Of a DNA stretch of 64,000 nt, positions 24,482 through 34,002 are shown piece by piece; positions within the stretch are counted from its first letter, which is position 1; each line of letters starts with the position of its first letter. The DNA comes from Gammaproteobacteria bacterium (lineage in GTDB: Bacteria > Pseudomonadota > Gammaproteobacteria > Steroidobacterales > GCA-2729495), in NCBI GenBank assembly GCA_024229935.1, contig JAAERX010000077.1:62001-126000 (forward strand), written 5' to 3'. The notes below the pieces were generated by a model, which was given only the letters and a program-made list of their open reading frames with translations, ran no database searches and had not been told where the DNA came from. Made by a program: the position numbers and the translations under genes.

Positions 24482-25210
24482 TTATTTAATGCCTGTTAAC
24501 TCCGCTGTGTAAGCTCTGATACGAGCTGCATTCACACCCATATCGCCTTTACCGATACGTGATTTTGAACGCACATCCACCAGTGTGCCTGCCTGACCTG
24601 CGCGTACACGAATGACTACATCATCCTTAAAGGCAACAAAAGGTGTAGTTGCGGTTGCTTCTATATGACCTTCTGCAGGTACGCTAGCGACAATTTCCCA
24701 GCCCATATTTTTAGCCGCTGCTAACGCCGCTGAAAAAACAGCTTCTGGTGGTTGTGAAAGGATAATGGTTTTTATATCCGGGTAGGCTTGGGCCTGAAGT
24801 TCTGCAGTCCCATCATCAAGATAGTCAATAGGGTTATCACTAGTGCCGCGAAGTGTTGCTACAAGCCTGAAGGCGGGTGGGTTTTGTGTGTCTGTTGAGA
24901 TGTCATGTATGGGGGCGCCACCGCCGCCCATGTTGCCAACATTAGACAGGGTTAATGCACCAAGTGTTATAGCCAGCCATCCTATAGCGGAAACATTGCT
25001 TATGCCTTTGCTACGAATGATGTTAATAATAACTATGGCAGCGGCACTAATAGTCAGTAAAGACCCGAGGGCGATGCTGAGCATTGCTGCAAAGGGAGAT
25101 AACTCGGCCTGACCAATAGCCAGCCCTGCGATAAACAGTATAAGACCTGCGCAGACTAATCGTGTGGTCCAGCTACCATCTGTTTTGTCAATCTGTGTTG
25201 TATTGTTCAT
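24482..25210 (-). CDS. DUF1499 membrane protein
   Basis: A 242-residue protein. The first about 110 residues hold three or four hydrophobic segments, including LVCAGLILFIAGLAIGQA, AAIVIINIIRS and IGWLAITLGALTLS. The C-terminal soluble half is a DUF1499 domain, recognisable from HDISTDTQNPPAF, then FSAALAAAKNMGWEIV and FKDDVVIRVRAGQAGTLVDVRS (given in pieces: FKDDVVIRVR and GTLVDVRSKSR). The function of the family is not known. The start is ATG 25210, because GAGG sits 9 bases upstream; a longer frame from 25264 has no such support. Confidence 0.82.
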   Translation of the reverse strand: MNNTTQIDKTDGSWTTRLVCAGLILFIAGLAIGQAELSPFAAMLSIALGSLLTISAAAIVIINIIRSKGISNVSAIGWLAITLGALTLSNVGNMGGGGAPIHDISTDTQNPPAFRLVATLRGTSDNPIDYLDDGTAELQAQAYPDIKTIILSQPPEAVFSAALAAAKNMGWEIVASVPAEGHIEATATTPFVAFKDDVVIRVRAGQAGTLVDVRSKSRIGKGDMGVNAARIRAYTAELTGIK

Positions 25211-25347
25211 TATAGAGTGCCTCATAATCAAGGCCTGTAAAACTAGCACATGAGCTGATTCCATGCTTAATTAGAAAACAATTTTTTATTGTGTATTACA
25301 CCGGGTAACTTATCCCGGATAAATTAACTAACCCAGGTAAGCCCGAT

Positions 25348-26208
25348 ATGGATCCCGTACTTGCAGATTTACTGAGCTTGCTCAGGCCTGAGAAGATTAA
25401 AGAAGATGTATTTCGTGGCGAGAGCAGGGATATTGGTACCCCACAGGTTTTTGGTGGGCAGGTTCTGGCGCAGGCACTTGCCGCAGCTGCACAGACTGTT
25501 GAAGCTAAACGCAGCCCCCATTCTCTTCATGCTTATTTCCTTCGTCGTGGTGATGTTGGGGCACCAATAGATTATGAAGTTGACCGGGCACGTGATGGTG
25601 CAAGTTTTAGTAACCGCCGGATTGTTGCTGTTCAGGAAGGCAGGCAAATATTTCATATGGCTGCATCCTTTCAAAGAGTAGAAACAGGTGTTGAGCATCA
25701 TGCAGAAATGCCCGATGTGCCAGGGCCTGGAGGTCTAACAGATCGGTTTGATGTTGATGCAGCTGTATTGGCACAACTGCATGAAAAAATGCAGTCATAC
25801 CTTAGTCGCAAACGGCCTTTTATGGTGCGCCCGGTACGCCAGCTGGATTTTCTAAAACCTGAAAAGCTTGAACCGGTTAAACATGTCTGGATTCGTTCGG
25901 TAGATGCGTTAGCCGATGACCTGTTATTGCATCAGTTGTTGCTTGCTTATGTGTCTGATTATGAACTGCTGGGTACGGCTACATTACCCCATGGTGTGAA
26001 CTTCACCAGCTCAAATACCCAGATGGCCAGTCTGGATCATGCATTATGGTTTCACCGTGATTTTCGTATAGACCAGTGGTTGTTATTTTCCTTTGATAGC
26101 CCAAATACTTCCGGTGCCCGTGGACTTGCACGTTCGATGGTGTTTACCGAGCAAGGTGAACTGGTGGCATCAAGTGCTCAGGAAGGTTTAATTAGGGTGC
26201 GAGATTAG
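25348..26208 (+). CDS. tesB: Acyl-CoA thioesterase II
   Basis: A 286-residue double hot-dog thioesterase, the usual TesB length. It hydrolyses medium- and long-chain acyl-CoA. The N-terminal signature is FGGQVLAQALAAA. The catalytic Asp-Thr-Gln set appears to be present: Asp in YVSDYELLGTA, Thr in SSNTQMASLDHALWFH, Gln in ASSAQEGLIRV. GTPQVFGG and LHAYFLRRGD are also typical. Its TAG overlaps the convergent carbonic-anhydrase-like stop by three bases. Confidence 0.95.
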   Translation: MDPVLADLLSLLRPEKIKEDVFRGESRDIGTPQVFGGQVLAQALAAAAQTVEAKRSPHSLHAYFLRRGDVGAPIDYEVDRARDGASFSNRRIVAVQEGRQIFHMAASFQRVETGVEHHAEMPDVPGPGGLTDRFDVDAAVLAQLHEKMQSYLSRKRPFMVRPVRQLDFLKPEKLEPVKHVWIRSVDALADDLLLHQLLLAYVSDYELLGTATLPHGVNFTSSNTQMASLDHALWFHRDFRIDQWLLFSFDSPNTSGARGLARSMVFTEQGELVASSAQEGLIRVRD

Positions 26209-26735
26209 TTATGCGGCTTTGCTGCCTGCAATTTCTGCAAATATCGGTTTGCTCGCTGTACGTAGCGTTTGGCATTTGCCTGCATTGCTTTAAGATCACC
26301 ATCAGTAACTTTACGAACCATTTTCGCAGGGGCACCCATGATGACTGAATTGTCAGGAAATGATTTTCCCTCAGTGACCAGGGCGTGAGCGCCGACAATG
26401 CAGTTTTTACCAATGCTGGAGCCATTCATAAGTGTTGCACCAATACCAATGAGTGAACCATCACCTATAGTACAGCCATGGAGCATGGCCATATGCCCGA
26501 CTGTGACATGGTCGCCGACTGTGCAGGGGTTGTTTGGATCAGTGTGACAGATAGAACCATCCTGAATATTTGAGCCATGACCAATCGTTATGGTCTCGAT
26601 ATCCCCTCGTAAAACAACCCCGAACCAGATGCTTGATTCAGCAGAAAGTTTTACATCCCCGATGATGTCAGCAGAGGGCGCAATAAATACTCCCTCGGCA
26701 AGTTCAGCTTGCTGTCCATCAAGATCGTATATCAC
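26205..26735 (-). CDS. Gamma-class carbonic anhydrase family protein (YrdA-like)
   Basis: A 176-residue left-handed beta-helix protein built of hexapeptide repeats. The zinc-binding histidines of the gamma-carbonic anhydrase family are His64 (SICHTD), His81 and His86 (VTVGHMAMLHGC). Length and the APSADIIGDVKL entry match YrdA/CaiE-type trimers. Carbonic anhydrase activity of many YrdA proteins is unproven. It lies 2 bases downstream of gpmA on the same strand, so it is probably co-transcribed, and its stop overlaps the tesB stop from the opposite strand. Confidence 0.92.
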   Translation of the reverse strand: MIYDLDGQQAELAEGVFIAPSADIIGDVKLSAESSIWFGVVLRGDIETITIGHGSNIQDGSICHTDPNNPCTVGDHVTVGHMAMLHGCTIGDGSLIGIGATLMNGSSIGKNCIVGAHALVTEGKSFPDNSVIMGAPAKMVRKVTDGDLKAMQANAKRYVQRANRYLQKLQAAKPHN

Positions 26736-26737
26736 AG

Positions 26738-27478
26738 CTAACCCTTGGCCTGATTGGCAACCGCTTCTGCAGCTTTTTTGGCAGCTTCTTCATCGCCTAT
26801 GTACCTGCTGCTTATCGGGGTCAGGTCATCGTTAAGCTCATAAAGTAATGGGATACCAGTAGGAATATTCAGGCTGGTGATTTCTTCATCCGAGATGCCC
26901 TCAAGCATTTTGACCAGTGCGCGCAGGCTATTGCCATGAGCAGTAATTAAAACATTCTCACCAGCTTTCAAGCGGGGTGCGATATGTGTTTCCCAGTAGG
27001 GTTCTACTCGCTCCAGTGTCGTCTTTAGAGACTCCGTGGCTGGCAGGTTGCCTATCCCTGCATAGCGCAAATCATGTTTGGGGTGTCTTTCATCATCCTC
27101 TGCAATGGGTGGTGGAGGTATGTCGTAACTACGCCGCCAAATATGTACCTGGTCATCACCATGCTGTTCTGCTGTTTCTGCTTTGTTTAGTCCTTGCAGA
27201 GCTCCATAGCTGCGCTCATTAAGTTCCCATGCGCGAATGACCGGCACCCACATTTGATCCATTTCATCAAGGGTCAGCCAGAGTGTGCGGATAGCACGCT
27301 TGAGTACAGAGGTATAAGCGACATCAAATTGTATGCCCAGGTCTTTGAGGTCCTGACCAGCCTGTTTTGCCTCAGCTATGCCCTGATCTGTCAGGTCTAC
27401 ATCTTTCCAGCCAGTGAAAAGGTTTTGGAGGTTCCACGTGCTCTGTCCGTGTCGACACAGGACCAGTTTGCCTGCCAT
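26738..27478 (-). CDS. gpmA: 2,3-bisphosphoglycerate-dependent phosphoglycerate mutase
   Basis: A 246-residue dPGM of glycolysis/gluconeogenesis. The phosphohistidine motif [10 protein letters not shown] gives His10. [30 protein letters not shown] and the second histidine in [12 protein letters not shown] are all present. Normal length for GpmA. It is transcribed toward the YrdA-like gene. Alternative cofactor-independent enzyme (GpmI) is not related. Confidence 0.96.
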   Translation of the reverse strand: MAGKLVLCRHGQSTWNLQNLFTGWKDVDLTDQGIAEAKQAGQDLKDLGIQFDVAYTSVLKRAIRTLWLTLDEMDQMWVPVIRAWELNERSYGALQGLNKAETAEQHGDDQVHIWRRSYDIPPPPIAEDDERHPKHDLRYAGIGNLPATESLKTTLERVEPYWETHIAPRLKAGENVLITAHGNSLRALVKMLEGISDEEITSLNIPTGIPLLYELNDDLTPISSRYIGDEEAAKKAAEAVANQAKG

Positions 27479-27628
27479 AAGATGTACTCCGAATTAGGTT
27501 GTGCAAAGGTCGCGTAGTGTACCCGGTTTAGTTGCTTCTTGGTGTTGTAGATTTATCTACTGTGTATTTTTTGCTGACAGACATAACGTTATAAAAAAAG
27601 TTTAAATATTCTGTAAGTGCATGTCTAT

Positions 27629-28732
27629 TCAGGGAATATGTGCTTTCGCAAGGTAGCTGGTCGACTGCATCTCCAGTAAGCGACTTGCAGTACGCTGAAA
27701 CTCCATAGTCAGCTGAGTACCGGTATAAATATCGATAATGGGGCAAGCAGCTGAGACGATGAGCTTTACTCGCCGGTCATAGAATTCATCCACGAGTGCG
27801 ATAAATCGACGAGCTTGATTTTCCGTTTCTCTTGTAAGGGTGGGTACATTTGAGAGCAAAACAGTCTGGAATGCACGTGCAATCTCGATATAGTCATTTT
27901 GACTGCGTGGGCCATCACATAGTTCACTAAAGTTGAACCAGGCAATGCCATCAGCACGTTGGCGTGTCTGGATATTACGACCCAGAATCTCTATAGGCTG
28001 TCTTACGGTTCTGGAGTCAGGGGCAATTGCTGTAAAGTACTGCTCAAGATTTTGGTCCGCAGCTGTGTCCAGCGGTGCATGCCATATTTCAGCCTGAGCC
28101 AGGACTCGTAGCCGGTAGTCATTGCCATTATCAATATTGATCACATTGGCATTCGTTTCAATTAATTTGATAGCTGGCAGGAATTGCTGCCGTTGTAGGC
28201 CATCGTGATAAAGCTGCTTAGGTGGAATATTTGATGTTGCTACCAGGCATACGCCACGCCGGAAGAGCCCATCCAGTAATTTGCCCAGTATCATTGCATC
28301 GCCTATCTCTGAGATAAAGAACTCATCAAAACAAATAACTTTTGCCTCTGAAGCCAATTCTTCGGCAATAATTTCAATGGGATCTTCCTGTCCGGCTAGA
28401 TCCTTTAGCCGACCGTGTACCCGGTACATGAGGCGATGGAAGTGATAACGAAGCTTGTCTTCAAATGGCAGGGCATCAAAGAAAATGTCCATGATAAAGG
28501 TTTTGCCACGACCAACGCCGCCCCAAAGATAGGCACCTTTAGGAGGCGGTGGCTGGCCAAGTGTGCTACTCAGAAGGGGTAATTTGCGTAACCCAGCCAT
28601 TAATCCTCCGGGTCTATGCTGGCAGAGGCTTGTGTATACCCCGGCAAGTATTTCTACGGCTTCAGTCTGTGCTGGGTCGCTGTGAAAGTTATGCTTATCA
28701 AGCATGCGTTGATAGTGAGTTTGCAGTGTCAC
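27629..28732 (-). CDS. zapE: Cell division ATPase ZapE (AFG1-like)
   Basis: A 367-residue AFG1-family ATPase. The Walker A motif is GGVGRGKTF at 71-79 and Walker B is KVICFDEFFISEIGDAM. LYHDGLQRQQFLPAI and DGIAWFNFSELCDGPRSQNDY are family signatures. ZapE associates with the Z-ring and modulates FtsZ in E. coli; mitochondrial homologues act in protein quality control. The gene stands alone, 150 bases from gpmA and divergent from the ETF-QO gene, with its own promoter region at 28733-28900. Confidence 0.95.
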   Translation of the reverse strand: MTLQTHYQRMLDKHNFHSDPAQTEAVEILAGVYTSLCQHRPGGLMAGLRKLPLLSSTLGQPPPPKGAYLWGGVGRGKTFIMDIFFDALPFEDKLRYHFHRLMYRVHGRLKDLAGQEDPIEIIAEELASEAKVICFDEFFISEIGDAMILGKLLDGLFRRGVCLVATSNIPPKQLYHDGLQRQQFLPAIKLIETNANVINIDNGNDYRLRVLAQAEIWHAPLDTAADQNLEQYFTAIAPDSRTVRQPIEILGRNIQTRQRADGIAWFNFSELCDGPRSQNDYIEIARAFQTVLLSNVPTLTRETENQARRFIALVDEFYDRRVKLIVSAACPIIDIYTGTQLTMEFQRTASRLLEMQSTSYLAKAHIP

Positions 28733-28900
28733 AGATGTACTGCCTGTGCAGATTTAGTAAGGCCTGAAGATATAGCTTTGGGGTGCAGGTGCAAATTCAT
28801 GTGCTTATTCTAGCAGCCGACTCCGCTTCAGCCGAATGAATGAGTGAATTAATCAGCTACAATACCCCTGGTCAGTTGTGCTTAACAGGAAATGATTGAA

Positions 28901-30547
28901 GTGTCAGAACGTGAGTGTATGGAATTTGATGTGGTTATTGTTGGTGCTGGACCGGCGGGCTTGTCAGCAGCCTGTCATCTGGCAAAGCTGGCGAAGAAGT
29001 CCGATACGGAACTGAATATCTGTGTGGTTGAGAAGGGCTCAGAAGTAGGTGCTCATATTATTTCCGGTGCAATACTGGAACCCAGAGCTTTAAATGAGCT
29101 GTTTCCTGACTGGCAGGAACGTGGTGCTCCGGTCAAAACACAAGTTAGCAGTGATGAAGTGTTATGGATGACTGGTGATAATGCTGCTATCAAGGTGCCT
29201 GGTCTGTTTGTGCCATCCGCTATGCATAACAAGGGTAATTACATTATCAGCCTTGGTGAGTTATGCCGTTGGCTGGGTGAGCAGGCTGAAGCACTGGGTA
29301 TTAATATCTTCCCTGGTTTTGCTGCTGCAGAGATTCTCTATGAGGATGGCAGGGTTGCAGGTGTTATCACCGGTGACATGGGGCTTACTGAAAATGGTGA
29401 GCATAAACCTACTTATGAAGCAGGTTACGAATTGCGGGCTCGTTACACCATCTTTTCAGAAGGTTGTCGTGGTAGTTTGGGCAAGGAGCTTATGCAGAAA
29501 TTTAATCTGCGTGCCAATGCAGACCCGCAGCACTACGGTATAGGCCTGAAAGAAATCTGGGTGATTGACCCAGACAAGCATCAGGAAGGTTTGGTTGTGC
29601 ATACAGCAGGCTGGCCGCTTGACAGTCATACCGAAGGCGGTGGTTTCTTGTATCACGCTGCAAATAACCAGGTATATGCGGGGTATATCGTTGCGCTTAG
29701 CTACAGTAATCCACATCTGAACCCATTTAAGGAATTTCAACGCTGGAAGCATCACCCGAAGATTAGTCAGTACCTTGAAGGTGGTGAGCGAATATCCTAC
29801 GGTGCGCGTGCAGTAAACAAGGGTGGTATGCAGTCACTACCTAAAGTCAGTTTTCCCGGTGGCGTTTTAGCGGGTTGTGATGCTGGGTATCTTAATGGTG
29901 CAAAAATTAAGGGCTCCCATACCGCTATGAAGACTGGGATGCTGGCGGCCGAAGGTGTTTTTGCAGCCCTCAGTTCTGCTGAGCCTGATGATACTGTAGG
30001 TAACTATGAACAGCGGGTAAAAGATTCATGGGTATGGCAAGAGCTCTATACCGCACGTAATTTTGGGCCGGCACAACACAAATTTGGTAATTTTCTGGGC
30101 TCTGTATTTATCTGGATTGACCAGAATATCTTCCGTGGCAAGTTGCCGTTTACCTTGCACAATATCAGTGCTGATCATGACTCATTACAACCAGCAGCAT
30201 CTGTGACCCCAATTGTTTACCCGTCACCTGATGGTAAGATAAGTTTTGACTTGCTGTCATCAGTGTTTCTGTCGAGTACTAATCATGAAGAGAATCAGCC
30301 TGTACATTTACACTTGGCTGATACAACGATACCCATTGAAAAAAACCTACCCGAGTTTGATGAGCCCGCTCAGCGGTATTGTCCGGCGGGTGTTTATGAA
30401 ATAGTAGAAGAGGGTGGCAGCAAGCGTTTCCAGATCAATTCGCAGAACTGTGTCCACTGCAAAACCTGTGATATCAAAGACCCGGCCCAGAATATCAACT
30501 GGACAGTCCCCGAAGGTGGGGGTGGGCCTAACTATTCAGGTATGTAG
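28901..30547 (+). CDS. Electron transfer flavoprotein-ubiquinone oxidoreductase
   Basis: A 548-residue ETF dehydrogenase that passes electrons from ETF, fed by acyl-CoA and amine dehydrogenases, to ubiquinone at the inner membrane. It has the FAD-binding VVIVGAGPAGLSAACHLAKL near the N-terminus, GSEVGAHIISGAILEPRAL, and the 4Fe-4S site CVHCKTCDIKDPAQNINW near the C-terminus, ending GPNYSGM. The start is placed at GTG 28901 because AGGA (28887-28890) is 10 bases upstream; the in-frame ATG at 28892 is only one base from it. ETF subunits are not in the window. Confidence 0.96.
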   Translation: MSERECMEFDVVIVGAGPAGLSAACHLAKLAKKSDTELNICVVEKGSEVGAHIISGAILEPRALNELFPDWQERGAPVKTQVSSDEVLWMTGDNAAIKVPGLFVPSAMHNKGNYIISLGELCRWLGEQAEALGINIFPGFAAAEILYEDGRVAGVITGDMGLTENGEHKPTYEAGYELRARYTIFSEGCRGSLGKELMQKFNLRANADPQHYGIGLKEIWVIDPDKHQEGLVVHTAGWPLDSHTEGGGFLYHAANNQVYAGYIVALSYSNPHLNPFKEFQRWKHHPKISQYLEGGERISYGARAVNKGGMQSLPKVSFPGGVLAGCDAGYLNGAKIKGSHTAMKTGMLAAEGVFAALSSAEPDDTVGNYEQRVKDSWVWQELYTARNFGPAQHKFGNFLGSVFIWIDQNIFRGKLPFTLHNISADHDSLQPAASVTPIVYPSPDGKISFDLLSSVFLSSTNHEENQPVHLHLADTTIPIEKNLPEFDEPAQRYCPAGVYEIVEEGGSKRFQINSQNCVHCKTCDIKDPAQNINWTVPEGGGGPNYSGM

Positions 30548-30564
30548 CATTGGGGCTAGCCCCA

Positions 30565-31743
30565 TTAGATTTCAACTGCCATAGCCACTGCTTCACCACC
30601 ACCAATACAAAGTGATGCAACACCTTTGGTGAGATTGCGACTCCTAAGGGCATGAATTAGCGTAACCAGAATACGTGCGCCGCTTGCACCAATAGGATGG
30701 CCCAGCGCACAGGCACCACCATTTACGTTAACTTTTGCAGCGTCAATGTTGATGTCATGCATGGCTGCCATTGTCACGCAGGCGAAGGCTTCGTTAATCT
30801 CAAACAGGTCAACATCATCTGCAGACCAGCCTGCTTTTGACAGTACACTTTTGATTGCGCCTACGGGTGCGGTTGTGAACCATTCGGGTTCATGAGCATG
30901 CCCGGCATGTGCAACAATACGTGCCAGTGGCATCAGGCCGCGTTTCTCAGCATCGGATGCTTTCATCAGGATAAGTGATGCTGCTCCGTCTGAAATGGAT
31001 GAGGAAGACGCAGCCGTAACTGAACCATCTTTGGCAAAAGCTGGCCGCATAGTGCTGATACCAGCCAGGTCGCACTTTGTAGGCTCTTCATCTGTATCGA
31101 CAATACTTTCCTTACGGCGATAAGTGACAGTGACCGGTGTGATCTCTGCATCAAAACTACCGTTCTCAATAGCATTGACTGCTCGGGTTACGGATTCAGT
31201 TGTGAAGTTATCCTGATCTTCACGCGTAAAGCCGTATTTTTTTGCGGTTTCTTCAGCGAAGTAACCCATCATGTTGCCGTCGTATGGGTTTTGCAGGCCA
31301 TCAAAAAACATGTGGTCGAGCACATCCTGATGACCCATACGATAACCGGCGCGTGCCTTGGGTAGAAGGTAGGGGGCATTTGTCATGGATTCCATGCCGC
31401 CAGCCAGAACAATATTCGCTGAGCCGGCAAGAATTAGGTCATGTGCGAGCATGGCGGCCTTCATACCTGAACCGCAAACCTTGTTAATGGTGGTGGTGTC
31501 CACTGATTCAGGCAGGTTGCTTGCGAGTACCGCCTGGCGTGCAGGTGCCTGACCTAGACCGGCAGGTAAAACGCAGCCTATGACGGCCTCATCTATGTCT
31601 TTGCCCTTAATGCCGGTGTCGGTAAGGCATGCTTGTGTAGCAGCAGCAGATAATTGGGGTGAACTGGCACCGCTAAGATTGCCCTGAAATGAGCCAATGG
31701 GGGTTCGCCGTGCTGCAACTATAACTATGCTTTCTTTACTCAC
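30565..31743 (-). CDS. Acetyl-CoA acetyltransferase (thiolase)
   Basis: A 392-residue thiolase. The acyl-accepting cysteine is Cys90 in INKVCGSGMKAAMLA. The family histidine motif is NVNGGACALGHPIGASGAR, and the second cysteine lies in CIGGGEAVAMAVE. Best fit is the biosynthetic/degradative acetoacetyl-CoA thiolase group (AtoB/PhaA). It could cleave acetoacetyl-CoA arising from an HMG-CoA lyase reaction. It converges on the ETF-QO gene across 17 bases. Confidence 0.94.
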   Translation of the reverse strand: MSKESIVIVAARRTPIGSFQGNLSGASSPQLSAAATQACLTDTGIKGKDIDEAVIGCVLPAGLGQAPARQAVLASNLPESVDTTTINKVCGSGMKAAMLAHDLILAGSANIVLAGGMESMTNAPYLLPKARAGYRMGHQDVLDHMFFDGLQNPYDGNMMGYFAEETAKKYGFTREDQDNFTTESVTRAVNAIENGSFDAEITPVTVTYRRKESIVDTDEEPTKCDLAGISTMRPAFAKDGSVTAASSSSISDGAASLILMKASDAEKRGLMPLARIVAHAGHAHEPEWFTTAPVGAIKSVLSKAGWSADDVDLFEINEAFACVTMAAMHDINIDAAKVNVNGGACALGHPIGASGARILVTLIHALRSRNLTKGVASLCIGGGEAVAMAVEI

Positions 31744-31846
31744 TGATTTTTCCGTATTTAGTTGTATATTCGGGTTAGTGCGGTATCTATGCTACAGAGT
31801 TTACCGGGGTGACACATAAGCTGCTACATCGAATGGCGTTAGATGG

Positions 31847-32587
31847 TTATTTTTTTTCGAGTAGATCGGGTTCATCCATTGCCTGCAGGATCTGCATACG
31901 GCAATGCTCCATGGCTATTGCCAGGTCTTGGTTCTCAGTTGTGTCCAAGGGTGTGCCAATAATGATTTCGAGTTGAGCTGGGCGGGGCAACCAGCTTCCT
32001 TGTGGCAGCATTTTACGTGTGCCACGAATGGTTAGTGGCACCAATAACATATTGTTACGTGCTGCAATTGTGAATGCACCGTTTTGGAAGCGCCTTAGCC
32101 CAGGCTCAAGCCGGAATGTTCCTTCTGGAAAAAATGCCAGTGAGGCGCCATTGGTAGCGGTCTTAAGTATGCGGCGTGTACCTGAGGTACCACGCTTTGG
32201 ATCAAAACGGTCCACAAAATGCTCACCAGTACGATGCAAAACGAAGCTAAGTAGCTTGATCTGGCTTATTTCGCGCTTAATGACGAACTGGAAGCGATGC
32301 GGCAGGACTGCTGCCAGCAAGGGGCCGTCTAGATAGCTGGCGTGATTGGCGACAACAATGGCAGCATTCTTGGGTAACTGGTGGAGGCCGATAATTGTGG
32401 GCCAGGCACCGGAGAGGTGAAAGGCATAAATGCCCAATTTTCTTGCAATACGGCGACGACGGTGTTCACCGGGTGTTACAGCAACCATGCATATCAGGCT
32501 CAGCCACAGAAAGGCCCAGACAAAAAGAAACCTTGCTCCGTATAGCATGTAGCCTATTTTCTGTAGAAATTTTGGCTTATCTGACAT
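31847..32587 (-). CDS. 1-acyl-sn-glycerol-3-phosphate acyltransferase (PlsC-like)
   Basis: A 246-residue LPLAT-family acyltransferase for phospholipid synthesis. The catalytic NHASYLD gives His82 and Asp87 (HX4D), and the phosphate-binding motif FPEGT is at 153-157. One N-terminal hydrophobic segment (LFVWAFLWLSLICMVAV) anchors it to the inner membrane. The size suits PlsC. It lies about 100 bases upstream of the thiolase on the same strand; co-transcription is possible. A 287-base gap up to xerD holds no clear gene. Confidence 0.9.
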   Translation of the reverse strand: MSDKPKFLQKIGYMLYGARFLFVWAFLWLSLICMVAVTPGEHRRRRIARKLGIYAFHLSGAWPTIIGLHQLPKNAAIVVANHASYLDGPLLAAVLPHRFQFVIKREISQIKLLSFVLHRTGEHFVDRFDPKRGTSGTRRILKTATNGASLAFFPEGTFRLEPGLRRFQNGAFTIAARNNMLLVPLTIRGTRKMLPQGSWLPRPAQLEIIIGTPLDTTENQDLAIAMEHCRMQILQAMDEPDLLEKK

Positions 32588-32874
32588 TTTAAATTAAATA
32601 TTTATGTAATCAATTAGTGGATTTTGTGAAATCGGTCACGCCTTGTTGAGATTCATCAACACATACTTTCTACCGACCAGAAAGAATGAGCAGTCCGTAA
32701 TGACAAACGCGGCAGCGCAATTCACGGGTAAGTAATTGGATCCCTTGGTTTACGGTGGTTTATCTGAATCGATTATCCGCTGTTTTCAAAGTCATATTCA
32801 ATTGCTAACGCACATTTTTTCAGGTGGAGAAGTATATGAGCCCAAGCGTTTGCCGCGAAAGTTGAACTAGAGTA

Positions 32875-33807
32875 ATGTCTGAAAATATACATAATGTAGC
32901 TGAAGCTCAGGCTTCCAACTCTGCTGAGGCAGTTATCGATAAATTTCTCGATGCCATATGGATGGAACGAGGGTTGTCCGCAAATACGCTGGGTGCCTAT
33001 CGTGCTGATTTGGTGTCGCTACGCCGCTGGTTGGCGGAGCGTGATGCCAGTCTCATTTATGCAACCCGTAGTGATTTGCTGGCTTTTATAGCCTGGCGAT
33101 CAGAGCAGGGTGCTAAACCTCGTTCAACCGCTCGTCAGCTATCCAGTTTCCGCCGTTTCTATCGTTTCTTGTTACGTGAAGGCGTTATTCAGGAAGACCC
33201 CACCATCAAGATCGATATGCCACGTATTGGCCGTTCACTACCTCAGTCTTTGACTGAAGGTGAAGTAGAGGCGCTGTTGGCTGCACCTGATGTGAGTGAC
33301 CCACTTGGGCATCGTGACCGTACGATGCTTGAAGTACTTTATGCAACAGGATTACGCGTTTCTGAACTAATTAACCTGAAGCAGAGTGAAATTAATCTGA
33401 ATCAGGGTGTTCTGAGAATTGTTGGTAAAGGTGACCGTGAGCGTCTGATACCGTTAGGTGATGAATCACAGAACTGGATTCGTAATTTTATTGCTGGCCC
33501 AAGGTCAGAAATTTTACTTGAACGTCAGACTGATTACCTTTTTCCTACCCGTCGTGGTGACCGCATGACTCGTCAGGCTTTCTGGCATATCATAAAGCGC
33601 TACTCAAAGCAGGCGGCAATTGGCAGCAAAATGTCACCACATACATTGCGGCATGCATTTGCCACTCATCTGCTTAATAACGGTGCTGATCTGCGCGTGG
33701 TGCAGATGTTGCTGGGTCACAGTGATTTATCAACAACCCAGATTTACACGCATGTTGCCCGTGCTCGAATGAAGGAAATGCATTCACAGCATCATCCACG
33801 CGGTTAA
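32875..33807 (+). CDS. xerD: Site-specific tyrosine recombinase XerD
   Basis: A 310-residue tyrosine recombinase, slightly longer than E. coli XerD (298) because of about 15 extra N-terminal residues. The catalytic set is complete: Arg161 (ATGLRVSEL), Lys185 (VGKGDRER), His256 and Arg259 (PHTLRHAFATHLL), His282 (LLGHSDLSTTQIYTH) and Tyr291. With XerC it resolves chromosome dimers at dif. The position directly upstream of dsbC matches the common gammaproteobacterial xerD-dsbC order, which argues for XerD rather than a phage integrase. No strong ribosome binding site precedes ATG 32875. Confidence 0.95.
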   Translation: MSENIHNVAEAQASNSAEAVIDKFLDAIWMERGLSANTLGAYRADLVSLRRWLAERDASLIYATRSDLLAFIAWRSEQGAKPRSTARQLSSFRRFYRFLLREGVIQEDPTIKIDMPRIGRSLPQSLTEGEVEALLAAPDVSDPLGHRDRTMLEVLYATGLRVSELINLKQSEINLNQGVLRIVGKGDRERLIPLGDESQNWIRNFIAGPRSEILLERQTDYLFPTRRGDRMTRQAFWHIIKRYSKQAAIGSKMSPHTLRHAFATHLLNNGADLRVVQMLLGHSDLSTTQIYTHVARARMKEMHSQHHPRG

Positions 33808-33828
33808 TCTTGCAGATAATCTAATCAG

Positions 33829-33864
33829 GCCGTGCCTCAATTTTGTTGAGGCGCGGCTTTTTTA
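33829..33864 (+). terminator. Rho-independent terminator after xerD
   Basis: GCCGTGCCTCA (33829-33839) pairs with TGAGGCGCGGC (33847-33857), one G-T wobble, and is followed by six T residues. It separates xerD from dsbC. Confidence 0.9.
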
Positions 33865-34002
33865 TTGTTTTTGCTAATCAGGGTGATATTTGGTCTCTAT
33901 GCTAGAATCCGCGTCCTGTAGTTGCTTCTGTCCGGCTGAAACTAAATTCAGGCAGATGGGTCAAAGACTGTGATGCCCTGTAAATTTTATGAGTAAAGAT
34001 AT

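Noticed and set aside
32875-33807. Tyrosine recombinase considered as a phage or island integrase
   Set aside because: The xerD-dsbC neighbourhood, length and motifs fit chromosomal XerD; no attachment site or mobile gene is adjacent.
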